Assembly: GCA_030267565.1 (NCBI GenBank)
Contig: BRXU01000019.1
Span: forward strand, 1,352,501-1,416,500
Length of the DNA stretch: 64,000 bases
Direction: 5' to 3'
Source of the DNA: Pleodorina starrii
Lineage: Eukaryota; Chlorophyta; Chlorophyceae; Chlamydomonadales; Volvocaceae
In this document: in pieces, positions 1 to 15,000 of the stretch
Layout: every line of letters begins with the position of its first letter
How positions within the stretch are numbered: position 1 is the first letter of the stretch
Translations under genes and position numbers: made by a program
The notes under the pieces: generated by a model
Told to the model about the DNA's origin: nothing
Seen by the model: the letters and a program-made list of their open reading frames with translations, nothing else
The model's database searches: none

Positions 1-3000
1 GCTGGGGCTGCGGCTGCGGCGGAGGCGGAGGGGGCAGGAGTGCGGAGGGCGCCGGCAGCGCAGGACCCGCGGGCCCGGCCGCGGACGTCGCCAGCTGTGT
101 CAGTGTCGGCTCCGAGGTCAGACCGCCGGGGGACGGACCAGCCTGGCTGCGGCTGCGGCTGCCTCCAGCACCGACGCCCCCCACCGCGCTGCTCCCCGGG
201 GCCGCAGTTACGGCCGCGGGTGGTCCGCCGCCAGAGGCGGTGGCGGTGGTGGCCTGCGGCCCGCCCGCCAGCCCCGCCGCCGACACTGCGGCTCGCAGGT
301 TGTCCGCCGCCGCCAGAAACTTGGCCCGCACTGAGGACTGGCGGTCCAGGATCTGGAAACGGGAAGGGGGAGGCGAGGGGGAACGGGAACGGGTCCGGGA
401 ACGGGAAGGGAAGGCACAAGAGGTGTAACGGGGAGCAGGGGGTCCGTGCGGCGCGTCAAAGGAGCTCAAGGAAACGGCCTGAGAGCATGTGCCGCGGCGA
501 CGGCGGCAGCAGGCGAGTGAGGGGTGTTCAGCAGGGGCAAATGCCGCCGCCACCACCTCCGTCACCGCCGGACGACGACGATGGGGGTAGGTTCAGTGTA
601 TGGACCGACACAGTGCGGCACCCTCAACGTAGGTGGCAACCCCTCCCTCGTACCTCCTGCGCCTTGCGCTCCGTCTCCGGCCCGTGCAGCACGTCCACCA
701 TCCTGGCGTGCGGGGAGCCACCGACCCGTGGGTCAGTGGGGCCCCGGCCCTGCGCCGGCGACTGCGGCCCCCACCGCCCGCCCGCGGCGGCGCCCAGCTC
801 CTCGTCCTCATCTGAACCCGCCCCTCCCCCGCCGCCGCCGCCAGCCTCGCCCCCCGGCCCCCGCATCCTCCCCGGCTCTGTCATGCGCTGCAGCAGCCTC
901 TCCGCCACATCCAACCCGAAGTCTTCCCCGGGCCCGGCCCGGCCGGCGGCCAGCGGCGCCCCAGCGACGGCAGCCGATAGGGCCACAGCAGCCACTCCCG
1001 GCAGCTGCTGCGTGGCCGCAAACCCAGCCGTGGCGGCGGAGGTGGGCGAGCCTGCCGCCGTGTGGAGCTGGTTCCGGGAAGCCAGCGCGGACCGCTCCTG
1101 CCGCTGGCTCCTGGCGCTCGATGGAGGGCGATGCACCGGGGCGTCGATGTTGGTGTCGGCGTCAACGTCGGCGTCGCGGCGCCTCCTCCCGTGCAATTTC
1201 CCGCCCTTCTTGCCGCGCCCGCCTCTCCGCCTCCGGCGACCGCCGCCTCTACCGCTGCTGCTGCTGCTGCTTGCTGTGGCGCTGCTGCCGCTGGATTCGC
1301 TGCTCCCATCGTCGTCGTCGTCGTCCGAAGAGGAGCTGCGCCGCTCACCGCGCCGGCCGTCCCGGTGCCTATGCCTCCGCTGCTTCCTCTCCTTCTCCTT
1401 CTCCTTCTCCCCACATCCCTCCTCCTCTCCCACCCGGCCCCCTCGTCGCCGGCGCCGCTCCCTCTCCCTCTCCCGCCGCCGCCTGCCCTCCGCCTCCTCC
1501 GCCTCCTCCCGCGCTGTCGGGCTCACCGCCAGCACCCGCCCCTCCGCCGACCGGCTGGACAGCCACCTCCCGGGCGAGCCCTCCCGCGACACGCTCCCGG
1601 GGCCGCCGGCGTATGGCCCGCCCGACACCGCGCCGCCGCCCAGGCTGCCGCCGCGACGCACGTGGTCGTACTGCGCCTCGCCCCGCGGCCCCGGCCCCAG
1701 CATCTGCATGGGCTGCAGCTCCAGAGCAGGCTGCGTGTCGCGCAGGGCGGCTGGGTGGGGCTGGGCCAGGGCGGCGCGCTGTTGTCGCCAGCGCGCGGCG
1801 GCGTCCTCGGAGACCTGGCGCAGCGCCTCGGGGGTGGTCTGGACGGAGGCGGCGCGCGGCGGGGCGAGAGGGGCGAGAGGGGGTTTAACTGGTGAAAGTG
1901 GTAATGACGTAATGGGAGAGGGGAAAGGGTGCGGGGTGCAGCAGGCAGCGCGCAGTGCCACATGCTGAGGGGGTTCCCCGCCCCGCCCCGCCCCGCCCCG
2001 CCCGGCCCCGTTCCGGCGGCAGTGAAGATGAACCGCAATGGCCCGTCACGCAATGGGACGCAAGGGGCCAGGTAGTGCAGCGGCACGATGGCCCCGACTG
2101 GGTAGGATGAGGGATAAGCCGGCGGTGACATGTCGTCCGCTGGCGGACTTGGGCCTCTGACGGTCCGTCGGGCTTTTGGACGCTGGAGGCCGGGACGGGG
2201 CGGGGCGGCCGCTGACGCAACTGCCACCGCACGCTCGCGAGTGCAGGGGGGGGACTGCGGCCGCTAAGCAGCAGCCCTCACCCACGCACCCACCCACCCG
2301 CCCGCTAACCTTCCCACACTCTCCCTCTCCACCCCTCTCCACCCCTCTCCCTCCCTTGACCACGCACCACGCACACCGACTATGCGCCCACTCACCTCCA
2401 TCAGATCAGGCCACAGCGACGGATCGTCGGCGCCAGGCGGCGCACCCGCGGCCGCCCCCAGCCGCGCCAGTGAAGCCAGCGCCGTCAGCCCGCTCAGCGC
2501 CGAAAGACCCGCCAGCGCACCCGGATCAGCCGCCGCCAGCAGCACCGGCGGCTGCCCCTGGGGCGGGGGTTGTTGCGGCGGCACCGGGTAGCCGTAGGGG
2601 GGCGGCGCCTGCGCCTGCGCCTGCGCGGGGTGGTCTGTTGCGGTGCCGCCGTGTACGTGGATGTCGATCCGGGCGTTGGCCGCGGCGGACTGCGTGGCGG
2701 CGTCCTGGGAGTCATGTGGAGGTGACGGCGGGGCTGAAGACGGGGAGAGCGGCTGCGGGAGCCAGGGCGGCAGCTGTGGCTGGGTTTGCTGGCCGGGCGC
2801 GGAGCGTCGGCTGGGAGATACGGACGCTTGGTGGCGCTGATGCGTCAGGGGCTGTTGTTGCTGCGTGAGTTGTTGCAGCTGCTGCTGTTGGGTGTTTGAT
2901 TGCGGTTGCTGGGTCCGGCTATGGGTCTGCATCTGCATCTGCATCTGGGCTGGCTGCTGCTGCAGCTGCTGCTGCTGTTGCAGGTGTCCGTCCGTGTGTG

Positions 3001-6000
3001 GGCACGGGTATGGGTATGGGTGTGGCGCGGGGACGTTCGCAGCTGCGGTGGCGGCAACATCCCACAGCGCCGATGCAGCGGTGGCGGCGGCAGTGGCCCC
3101 AGCCGGCGGCTGATCGGGTCGTTGGTCGAAGAGGCCCCCGCGTTGGCCCTGCTCGAAGAGGCCGCCTGGGGACAGCGAGGGGCGCAGGCCGCCGCCGTAC
3201 AGTTACTGAAGTACAGAAGTACTGAAGTACTGAAGTACAGTTACTGAAGTCACATCAGATGACATCGCATCACATAACATCAGATGACATCACATCACAT
3301 CACGTCGTATCGTATCGCGGCCAAACGGAGAGCGCAGCGTCGAGCGGGGAGCAGCTGCAGCCCGTTGTCAGGTCCACTCTATCAGCACCCCTCCCCTGCC
3401 GTTAAAGGACGGCCCGCTCGACAACGTTCCCCCCCGCCCCGACCCGCCCCCCTCCCCTGCGAAGTACGCACACACAGCCCACCGCCCGCCCACCGGGCCT
3501 ACCTGCTGCCGGCGCCGCCGCTGCGCCCCGCTGCCGGTCCTCCCTCCCGCGCTGCATCAGCATGCCCAGCAGGTGCTCCGTGCGGCCTGCAGTGCCCGCG
3601 GGGACCACCCCGGGTACCTCCCCCTCGGGCCGGGACAGCACCCGCAGCTTGCGCATGGGCAGACCCGGTGGCGGCGACTCGCCGGGCAGCCGATCGGACG
3701 GAGACTGCGGAGGGCGAGATGGGGTTTGGGATGGGGTTTGGGTTGGGGTCAGGAGCACTATTCGGTAGCCATCCGCACCTTCCAGCGAAGCCACACACGG
3801 GGTGGAGAGTGGGGCACGCCCCGGCGTCAGCACGCGTGTGCAGGCAGCTTCCTCGCGTGACAGGTGCCGCCGCCCAGCCCAGTCAGGCCAGGCGAGGCCA
3901 GCCCAGCCCAGCCCGGATCGGATCGGTGCCAGCGCCAGCCCCCCAGGCCCCACTCGCACACCTTGGGTCGCGGCTGCAGCACGCGCATGAGCTTGACGTT
4001 GAGGTAACGGGGCTCCCCGCCGCCGCCCTCACCGCCGCCACCGCCGCCTCCGCCACCGCCGCCGAAGCCCTGAAGCGGCTCCACGTGGCGCCTACGAGGA
4101 GGGGAGCCGGGTGACATGAAAGGAGGACAGCAGCCAAGTGAATGGAGGTGGGGAGGGGAGCGGAGCGGAGCGGAGCGGAGCGGGGCCGGGCCGGGGGGAG
4201 GGCACCGCGCAGCGTAAAGGCCGAAACTGCGCGGGTTCAACATGCAAGCCAGCCAGCCTTCTGGACACGGTAGCCCGGTAAGGCACGATGCACCGCCGGG
4301 TGTCCTTCCGAAAGGGGACAAGGGGATGAAAAATGGCCGCAGCCCAGGTAAGCGAGGCGACCTGGGCAATCCGACGGGGACGGGAAAGGAGGCGGGGAAG
4401 GGGAAGTGCGCGAGGACGAAGCAATTCGCTTTTGTCCATATGCCACACCGCAAACCGCACGGCGCGCCCCTCGACACCGACGCACCCCACGTGCCGAGGC
4501 ACCCACCCGGGGCCCCTTCTCTCCAGGCTGCTGCCGTCACACCGCCCTGGCTCCCCTCCCCTCCCTCCCTCCCCTCCACTCACTCCCTCCCGTCCACCAG
4601 TCCCTCCCCTCCACTCACTTCCCCCCTACCCTCCGCCCTCGCTTACACACGGCCCCGCACCGCTCCGCACCTGGTGGGCTGGTGGTCCGAGGGGGCCTGC
4701 GGCAGCCGCAGCAGGCGGGCCGGGCTGCGGCTGCGGTCGGATCCCGGCAGCGGCGCCGCCGCCAGCGTCCGCACTCCCGCCACCGCGGCGCTGCTTTCCT
4801 CCAGTCGCAGCAGCGAGGCAGCCGGGGGAGCCCAGCCCGCGGCCCCCTCCCACCCACCCTCCCCCAGGCCACCTTGCTGCCGCTGCTGGGGCTGCTGGGG
4901 CTGGTGACGTTGCTGGGGCTGCTGCTGCTGCTGTCCCGGTTGCTGCCATCTTGGCTGCGGCAGGGAGGCGTTGTCTGCGAGAGGCGGCGGTCGCGGCGGC
5001 GAGGACGGACAGGCAGCAGCACCAGCACCAGCCGCCGCGTCGTGCCCCTGCTCGCCGGATGTGGTGTAGGGGCCTTGCGGCCCTGCGGCCTGCGCCGGGT
5101 CCGGGCCCTGCTGCACGGCACGGGGTGGTCGGGGGAGGGTCGGGGGAGGGCGGCACGGGTCGTCGTCGTGAGGCGGTCAGGATGTACGCGGCACGGCCAG
5201 CCAAGCTCGCCTCCCGGCCCCCGGGGGTTTTCTACCCCGCGGAGGGGCTGGGAAGGACGGCTTTTGCCTCAGAGCCTTCTGGCCGCAGGGGCGGTGCTGG
5301 AGGACGGTGGGGGGGGGGGGGCAAAGGACGGCGCCCTTCTCACGCCATGTTTGGTTGGTTGGCGAACGGGAAACGGCGGTGCAGCGCGTTGACAAACCTC
5401 CCAAGCCCACAACCGCCCACAACCCGCAAAGCGTCGTGGCCTTTGCGCGCCAGCGCCAGCGCCGCTCCTGTCCCCGTCCCAGCCAACCAGGACCCAGCAC
5501 GTTCCTGCGCCGATCACGGTCAAGCACGGTCATGCAGAACGCCAAGGACACCTAGTATTGCCCGCCATACCTGCTCCCTCGCCGGCTCGGGCGGCTGCTG
5601 TCTGCGGGTGAAGACGGGGATGGGCCCCGGCGGCTGCAGGTTCCGCAGCAGTTGCCGCGGCTTGAGCAGCTTGACGTGAGGGCCTGGCGCACGAGGCGCA
5701 CGCGGCGCGGGGGGGGGGGGGGAAGGGGAGGTGGGGGAGAGAGGGGGCGAACGGGGCGTCGGACATGCGTGAGGGTGCGGAGCGAGTGGGCACAGCTGAG
5801 GGTTCCACGGGGACAGAAGGCTGGATCAGGACAGCGCCAGGAGAAGGAACGGATGGACGGATGGATGGATGGATGGACGGATGGATGCATGGACAGGCTG
5901 GGGAGGCCGGGGGCCCTGTTGAATGGATTTATTATAATTATTAATTGCTGGGTCCTACCTGCCGTCACCTCGCGCTGCAGGGGCCGCACCGTCACGCCGG

Positions 6001-9000
6001 ACACGCCACCGCCGCCGCCGCCCGCAGCGCCCGGCCCGGCCCGGCTGCTGCCGTGCGGGTCGAGACGCTGCTCCCTTTGCCGCGGCCCGGGCGCCAGCGG
6101 CGGCTGTACCTCCCTGCAGCAAACCAACCAGGGGACGGGAGGGAGGGAGGGAACAGATCAGCCGCCGCGGGGAGGGCGCGGGGAAGCAGACGGCTGCCGT
6201 CAGGCGGGTTCGGGGTAACGTGAGTGAGTAGACGGACGGCCCCCGTCACGTTCCACGTTCACGTCCCACGTTCAATGTGTTGGCCCACTCTGTGCTGTGT
6301 GATGGCCTGAATGGGAGAACGGAGGGGTAGGCTTGCGCAAGGCCAGCCAGTCACGGCCCGGCACAACCGGCGTGGCCGGCGGACCCGGCAGCCAGAGAGC
6401 CCGGGCGGGGCGAGGCGCTATCCGGCCGACGTTGGGAGCGAGCTCTCAAAGGCGGTTGGGTAGAAGGCTCAGCTGATCCGGTAGCTCCGTGGCCACCAGG
6501 AAGAAGCCCCGCTGAGCTGAGCTGAGCTGACCACGCGGGTCGAACTGGCGACGTGTTGATTGGCGTAACCCTGAGCTAACGTGCAGTAAGCGCTGTGCCC
6601 CGACGCGGGGTGACTGGCCAGTGTACCCCGCATTGGGCCACACCGCTTACTGCACCTGTGCGTAGGGTTTCAATTCATCGCGCCACCGCCGGTACGGCTT
6701 CGCAGTCCTGCAGTACTGCACCGCGTGAGTACGGCACCGCTCCGTACTCACCTCAGGGAATTGGCCGTGCTCGACGACGCCAGACTGCTGCTGTCGTCGT
6801 CGTCGCCCTCGTCGTAGCCCGGGGGGAAGCCCGGGGGCCGCTGCGTGGCTGCGCCCCGCCCCGCCCCGCCCAGAGGCCGTGCGCCCGGGGGTCCGAACAC
6901 GGTCGGGCCCCCCGCCGTTGCGTACGGCACGTCAGGGCCCAGCAGGGGCGGCTGCGCCGGCTGCTGCAGCGGCGGGGGCGGCTCGCCTGCGACAGCAGCC
7001 GCAGTAGCAGGAAGCTTCAGAAAACGGCAGAGGGCGCGGCCGCAGCGGTAGGCCGCATGATTGGGGGAGCGGCAAGCGCGTGAAACAGGTGAGGAAAGAG
7101 ACGGGCAGGCATACGCCGGTACGCGGGTCTTGGCTTCGCTGCCCCTCTCAGCCCACCCGCCCCGCCCCCCTGTCACGCACACACGCACACACGCATACAC
7201 ACACACGCACCTGGCTTGCGGCCAAGCCACATGGGACGGTACCTGCGGTACGCGCCCGGCGCCGGCGGCTGCTCGTCGGGGCCGGCCAGGGGCGCGCCCC
7301 CCAGCGCTGCGGCCAAACCGGCGCCATCCATGTGGCCTCCTGCGGCTGCCGACGGGGGCACAAACCAATCAGGGCGTGACCACCGCCACATGCAAGGACA
7401 CGTGTGCAAGCAGCTGCTCCGGCAAGCAGGGCTGCTGGAAACGTTTTCCACAACACACGAAGCGGTGCGCCGTGCGCCTTCGCCGGGCCAGTACCAGCCC
7501 TCTTCCTCCCCTGACCGACCCTGACACCGGCCCCGCGCTCCTCCTGCTCATGACGCCACCGCCACCGAGGAGACGCTACCGCTTACATGCACCCTCCTGA
7601 ACCCCCCTACCGTCACCAGCCGTCGCGACCGAGCCTGGCCCACTACCCCCTAATCGACCAAACCCGCGACACCCCCATGCCCCCCACCTGCCGCAGTCGA
7701 CATGACACCGTCGGCCACGCCTCGCCAACTGCGCTCCGCCGCCTCCATTTCCGCTGCCGCTGCCGGCCGGCCGCTGGCGGGGCCCCAAGCGGCGGCTGGG
7801 ACGTGGCCTGCCTGACCCGTCGCCAGCCGTGTCAGATACTCCACCTCCCACGCGCCGCCGCCCGCCGCCGCCGCTGCCGCTGCCGCCGCCGCTGCAGCCG
7901 CCTCCCCCGTCAAGGCCTGCACCTCCACCTGCGTCACTGCCTGCATCCCCTCCGGTGCCGGGGGCATCATCAGAGGTACCCCCGGCGCAAACACATCCAG
8001 CTGCACCGTCATCGCCGGCATGCCATCCGGCGGCGGCGCGACGTCCCCCGCGCCAGCAGCAGCAGACGCGGCCGCCGCTGCCGCCACTGTTGCCGCCGCC
8101 GCCAGATTCTCCCAGCTCCGCACCGGCTGGTGTCCCTGCTGCGGCTGGGGTGGCTGCGGCTGCTGCGCAAGCGTGTGCGGGTCCATGCGCGGGTCGCCAG
8201 CTGCAGCGCGCGCCATCAGATCCGCAAAGGCGGCGCCGGGCATGACTGCGGGCGCGGCCCCGGGCCCCGCCCGCACCCCCACCGGCGCCCTCCCGCCGCC
8301 TGCCGCCAGCGGCAGCGGCTGGCCTTGGCCAGCCAATGCGTCCAGGGAGGGCCACAGGACCGGTCCTGGCCCTTGCAGTGGTGGTTGTGGGGGTGAGGGT
8401 GGTGCGGGGAAGGTCCTGGGGTCGAGCAGCTGGCTGACTTGGGTGGGGTGCGGCAGGAAGGGGCCGCCAAAGGGCAGGTGGGCGGTGGGCGGGCGCAGGG
8501 GTCGGGGCAGGTGGCCGGGGGGTGCGAGGTCCCGGTGGAAGGGCACTGGACGCAGCGCGGTGGAGAGGCCGGGAAGCCTGCGGAGGTGAGGGGTGGGGGG
8601 GGGGGGGAGAGGGCGCGTGGGGGGTGGGGGGGGGTAGTAGCGGATGTGTATGCATGCGTTGTTGCGGACTTAATATGCAAGTTGGCGTCAACGCGGTAGG
8701 AGGGCCTGAGGGATAGAGAACTTCTGTGTGTGGAGAGTCTTTCGGCAATGGCAGGCCGGATTGCCCGCCGGCTCTACCCCTCCGGGGGCCCATCTGGAGC
8801 CCACTGTAACAACCACTACTGCTGGAGTGGGGGTGGTTGGGTGGTAGTGGGGATGGTGGTGACGTCGACTGCTGTTGGTGGCGGGTGGTGGTGGTGGTGG
8901 TCCGGGGTGCTGGGCTGGGCTGCATATGGGGGGGCGATGCTCCTTGGGCAAAGGCTCACAGTACCACCGGCCCCTGATGGCGGCTACACTGCCCAGGAAA

Positions 9001-12000
9001 TACCGGTGACTAGAGCTGCGCTGGGCGGACAGGACGGCACACCACCGGCCTCTCTCCCCCTCCCCTCCCTCTCACCTCTGTGCCCTCTCACCTCTGTCTC
9101 CCTTCCCCCTTTTTCTCTCCCTCTCCCCCTCTTCTCCCTCTCCTTCCCTCACCTGTCGTGGCCCAGCATCACGATGCGGACGTCCGAGTCCACCACCGCG
9201 ATCGGCTCGCCGGCGACGCGGATCGGGGAGTGGCCGCCAGCCCGCCCGCCCCGCAGCGGCGAAACGAGCGCCTATGGAGGGGTGGGTGGGGCGGCAGCAG
9301 CAGCAGGGCAGGGGCAAGGGAACAACCACCACCACGTCAATATAACCCATGACCCCAGCTGAGGCCGACTTCCGGGCTGCCAAACCTTGACCGTCTCATC
9401 AGTCATCACAGGCAGGCACTGCACTGCGACAACAACAAACAACCCCAGGCAGTCCACCATGCAAGGAGAGTTGTTCAGGCTGGGAGTAGGCCAGATACAT
9501 TCGGTGTGGGGCCCACGCACACGCAGTCACGCTGCCTCACGCACCCGTCCGGGAATCGCCGCCGCCAGCGGCGCGATCATCACGACCGGCATCCCTTGCC
9601 GCCCGCCCGAGTCCGGCCCTCCACCACCGCCGCCGGCGGCCGCCTCCTCAAGCATGTTGCGACCCAGCGGCGACACGGAGCGCCCCACGGGCTGGTAGGC
9701 CGGCACGCGCCGCAGCGGCCCGGACGGGCGGCCGGCGGCGGCGGGGGCGGCGGAGGCCGGCCGGGACGGACTTGCGGTCCTGTCGCGCATCGGAAGGTCG
9801 CTTTTGGACCGACCGTGACGGCGCGTGCGCTGCGTGGTGGGCTGCGTGGTGGCCTGCGGTGCGGGGAACTGGTCGGGACGGGGGTAAGGGGTGAGAGGGG
9901 GTAAGGGGGCTCATCCAGCGGAGGGGTATGGGCCGCAGGCAGGCACGACGCAGGCCGCGACGATAAGAGGAAAGACACGGCACGGCACGGCAGGAGGAGG
10001 AGGAGGTCGCATGCGCACCTGGCGCCCGTCTCCGCCGCCGCCGTCTCTGCCCCTGCCCCTGCTCCTGCCTCTGCCGCTCTGGTCGCCCTCCTCAGGCAGC
10101 CGCGTCTGCGCCAGCTCCGCGAAGGCCGACTGCAGTCCGGCGGCTGCAGTCCGGCCGGAGCGCGCCGCCGAATCGTCCGCGGTCCCCGCCGGGGCACCGA
10201 CCCCTGGGCGCCTCGGCGGCGCGGAGGCGCCGTCCCCGCTCGCGTGCGGCGTCGCCGCCGCCGGCGCGAGGCCCGGCTGTACAACCACGCCGGGGTCGGC
10301 CGTGGGAGTGGCTTGCACGGTAATAAAGGCGGAATGCGGAAATCCCCGCTCGGTTACGGTGTTGCCGCCGGTGGCGGTGGCGTCCGGGTGGAGTGGGTTG
10401 ACGGTGTTGGCTGCCGGCGGCGGCGGCGGCAGTGGCCGCGGCGACGGCGCTGCTGTAGCGGAGGCAGCGGCTGACGGCGCGTTCTTCCTGGACGGGGCCT
10501 TGCTGGGGGAGATCCACCTGGGGGTCGGGGGTCGGAGTCGGAGTCGGAGTCGGGCGGAGGTGCAGGTGCGCGGATCGGGACGAGGCGTGGGAGGATGGGT
10601 TTGGGATAGATGGCGGACATGTGCGCGGTGTGTGTGTGTGGTGAGGTTTACGGTACCCACGCTCGGGGCGGGGCGGGGGGGGTGTTGGAGGAGTGTAATG
10701 CAAGAACGAAACAGGGAATCATGCGAAAGTTGTAGCCTGAAGCGCGGCTGGAACAGGCGGGGGGGAAGGGGACGTGGGAGGCCAGCCGCTCGGCCCTTCC
10801 CGCCGTGCGCGCTTGTCAATTTTCTATTTCTATTTTCTATTGACACAGCGGCCGCAACACGACTACCAACCAGGAACAACGGCCGCTCTACCCCTCGAGA
10901 GCTCTCTTGGCTAACCGCTCTAACCCAATCCCCGACGGGCTTTCACCCAAGACTCCCGGCGTGCCATGCACACGCACTCCTTTCGCCCCGCCCTGGGCGT
11001 CCGCCTATACGCGGGGTAACTCCCCTCCCCTCCTCTCCTTCCCTACCTAGACGAGACGTAAGTGGGGGCGAGACCAGACATGACCAGGCCGTGAGAAGTA
11101 ACAACCCACGAGCGGCAGACGCAGACCAGGGAGAGACCCGCCCCTGGCCCCCCCAACTTTACACACACGCCCCCTCCCCCCTCCCCCCGCGATACTCCCG
11201 CACCTACCTCGCCACGGAGCCCAGCGCCCGACCCAGCTGCGACCAGGCGCCCCTCCGGACTGCCTTCTCCGGAGTGGCTCCACCGGCCCCGGCGCCTCCA
11301 CCACCGGCCCCGGCGCCTCCACCACCACCAGCGGCGACCTGCACGGCGCCAGCCGCCACCGCCTGCGGCGCCGGTCCTCCACCCAGCCCTGCTGGTCCCG
11401 CAGCAGTCGCAGTCGCAGCGGGGCCTGGGGCAGGGCCGGAGGCCGGCGCCGGGTATTGCGGGCCGACGGGGATTTGCAGCGGCGCGGGCCGCAGCCGGTC
11501 TATCAGCCGCTCCTCGTGACGTGGTGAGGCGCCCGGCGAGGGCCGGATCTGCATCGGAGGGCTGCCACCCGCGTCGCCCGCTGGCAGCGGCGGCGAGGGC
11601 GGCGCCGATGCTGCGTCCGGGGTTCTGTGTGGGGAGCTCCGCGGGCTGGGTCCGCGTTCGGGGCTGGCGACAGCGACCGGGGCCGCCGGCGCCACCGGGG
11701 GCTGCTGTCCCTGCCCTGCGGTTGGGGTGGTGGCAGGGCCGGGCGCGGCCGGCGCGGCCGCGGCGGCGGCGGCCGCGTTGGCGGCCGCTGGGCTCGTGGT
11801 CGTAGCCGGGCTCGCCAAGGGCGCCCTCCTGCCTGCCGCAGTCGCGGCCGCCGCGGCGGCGGTGGCAAAGGGATTCGGCGCCGTATCCGCAGCGCCGCCG
11901 GGCAGTGGCTGCTGCGGCGGCGGCGGCGGCGGCGGCGAGGGGGCTGGCGACAGCGCGCCGGTTCGCTCCGGGGAGGTTGTCTCGGAGGCGCCAGGGCGGC

Positions 12001-15000
12001 GGCGGCCGCCCAGCAGCCAGCTCATGAAGCGGCTGCGGCCGCCGCCGGCACTGCCCGGGCGGCTGGAGGGCTGCGGGCTGCCCAGCTCGCCGCCGTCGGA
12101 GGGGGCCGTGTCGGACGCAGCGCCGGCCGACGCCTTGCGCTGCCTGAGGGGAGGGACGGGGAAGGCGCAGGAGGCTCGGGGTGGAGCTGGGGCACGGGGA
12201 CTCCCTAAGGGAGAGTCCCCGGCTTAGGGAGTCCCCGGCAAGGGTTGAGGCTGGGGTGGATGGGCGGCGTGTGGAGGTGGTGCGAGCGCAACGGCCCGCT
12301 CCGGACCGGGAAGGCCGCAGCAACGGCAATGACCGGGGGCGCGGCTCGGCAGACCGGCATGAAGGAGGACAGGCCCAGCCCGGCCCGGCCCGGCCGGAGG
12401 CTCGCGGCGGCCCCATTCGTCAGGCCTTGGGGCCACCCACCGCCGCTGTGCCGCAAAGGACCTGCGCCCCTCGGAACGGCCCCGCTCTAAGCTGGGTCGC
12501 CTGCCGCCGCCGCCGGCGCCGCCTGCGCTGCTGTCCTGTCGCTGCCGCTGCCGGCCCCGCCGCTCCCCCCCGCCTTCGGACTCCGTGGCCCGATCCATGC
12601 GGCGCTGCGCAGCCCGGGAGCGGGCACCGCCGCGTTCGCGCTCGCGCTCGGCGCGGCGCTGCCGGCTGGCGGAGCGGGCCTCGCGGCCGCCAGCACCTGC
12701 GGGAGGCGAGGGGCAGGGGTGGGGGCGGAGAGCGACATACCGCACGTTGCAGTTCCCGCCGCGGACAATGACTAGATATACCCCATGTATAGGGTATAGC
12801 ACTGAATATGGGCCCTGATGTGGCCCAACACTGCAAAGGGGCCCTGAGGTGGCCCAACAAATTGTGTGAGGACAATAGCAGGTTCCGTAGTTGCGAGCTG
12901 GGGGGGGGGGTAAAAAGAAAACACAGGGGCGACAGGCTGCTGGAAGGGCTGGGGAGATCAGCCGCAGTCTGCACGGCACCCGCACGCCCGCTCGCTGCCC
13001 ATCGCGTCTGTGCCACCGCCGCGGGTGTCATCTTAACTGGCCCGCACCACCCGGACCACCTGTCTGCTGCCGCCGGAGGGACGGCGCGGGCTGCAGCTGC
13101 GAGGACGTCCTCCAAAGCAGTCCCTGCTGCTGCTGCTGCGGCGGCGGCGCCTGGGATGACAGCATGGACCGGTCGCCCGAGAGCCGGACGGTGGGCGACA
13201 TCACGAAAGCCAGGCTGGGGAGGGAACTGGAGACTGCGAGAGGACGGGGGGAGGGGCAGAGGAGACAACCATGCGTATGGCGTGTTGCCTGCGTGCGGTG
13301 TGGGCTTGACGGATTGGGGACGGATTGGGGGGGGGGGGAACTGGGCCAGCGAGCGTGCAAGCGCACCACGAGACAAAGTAAACGGAAGAGCAAAAGATCT
13401 CATTTCGGGTTTCGGCAGGCGCATTGCCCCCAACCTTCCCCCCCATCATCCTCACGACCGCATATGCAGCTCCTGGCTCCGAAACCCACGAAAACCGCTA
13501 CTCACGACAAACCGCGGTTTCCCACTTAACCGACCCCCCCCCCCGCAAGCACAGCGACAGCAGACCCCGCCTGCCTCACCCCCGAAGGATGCACTCGGGG
13601 CGATGGTGCCGCTCCTGCTGGCCCCCGGCATGAGCTGCTGCGACTGAGACTGCGGCTGCGGCAGGCTGGCCGGGCGGCGCCGCTCCTGCTCCAGCGGCAG
13701 TGCCACGGAGATCTGCTGGCTGCGCAGGCTGGGGGTGGGCTGCTCCCAACTTGGGCCGTCGCCGTCCGCCAACGCGAGGGATAGATAGCCGCGCGCTGGG
13801 GGTGGGTGGCGGAAAGCGGCGGCGACGGCGGCAGGGGACAGCGACAGCGGGAACATTCGGGGGCGTGGGTGGTGGGGCGAGGGTGAGGAGATTGACGATG
13901 GGGAGGGGCGGTTTGTCGAGGTCGGAAAGTGCGCAGTCATGCGCTGGGCTCTGGCAGCCTTCGCGACCATGGTAGCAACCCAAGGCAACAGGGAAAGCGA
14001 GCGAAGCGATGGCCTGGCAGCAACAGACCGGGATTACGGCTTACGGGGCAAGACGGGGACCACATCGATTGCTGGCTGGGGGGCGAGCGCAGCAACGGTC
14101 TTCGGGCGGTCCAGCGCAGGTGGGCATCGGCAGGGGTGCCCGGCGCAAGGGCAGGCAGGACAGGACAGGACAGGGCAGGGCGACCACATGCGCCACGCCA
14201 GACGCCACAGGGCCGGCCGATGGCCGAGGGAGGAGGGAGCCGCCCTTATCCGTCTGCGATGGACACCGGCGAGAACGCATCCGCGCGCTGGGTACCGACC
14301 CTCCGGGTGGCAGGCCCCCGCAGCGCACCGCACCACACCGCACCACGCACCTTGCTGGTCCCGGTAGCGCAGGGAGGAGGAGGAGGCCCCCGGCGGGTTT
14401 AGGGGGCCGCTGCCCTGCCGCCCCGATCCGGAAAGCGTCAACCTGCGCGACACCACCACCACCACCACCACCACCGTTGGGCAGAGCCAGCGGGGGGCAA
14501 AGGGGCGCGGCAGGGGTGAGATGCACACTACAGGCAAGGCCGGCCTCCGGACCCCTCACCGCAGTGACGCAGCCGAGGCGGCCGCGGAGCACCTGGGGCT
14601 ATGGCAGACCGGTGCGCGGTTCGGGGATGATACATGTAGAGGAGGCCCCGACGGAACGACTTGCCTGCCCGACCGCGACTCTTGCAGCTGCCCGCTGCCG
14701 CCGGGCGATCTCGACAGCGTGCGGCTGCGGCGCCCGCTGGGGCTGGTGCCTGCGGGAGAGCAGAGGGCCGCGCAGCGCGGACAGGTAAAGGCAGGCCGCT
14801 GCCCGGCTCGCTCGCGTGTTTTACGGCGAGGGGGAGTAGGAATGCCGCGCCACCGGGTCGACGACACGCATCCTTAAACCGCATTGCCATGGGACCCCCG
14901 GTCCGTCATGCCAGCCATCCCCCCCACCCCCACCACGCAACGCCACGGTTCTTCTTTCTCTAACCCCCAACCCACACGCGCGCGCCGCGCTCTCTTACCT

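Noticed and set aside
524..1895. Long plus-strand frames opposite the giant gene
   Set aside because: GC-rich shadows. The minus strand has the donor and acceptor sites that join in phase with neighbouring exons.
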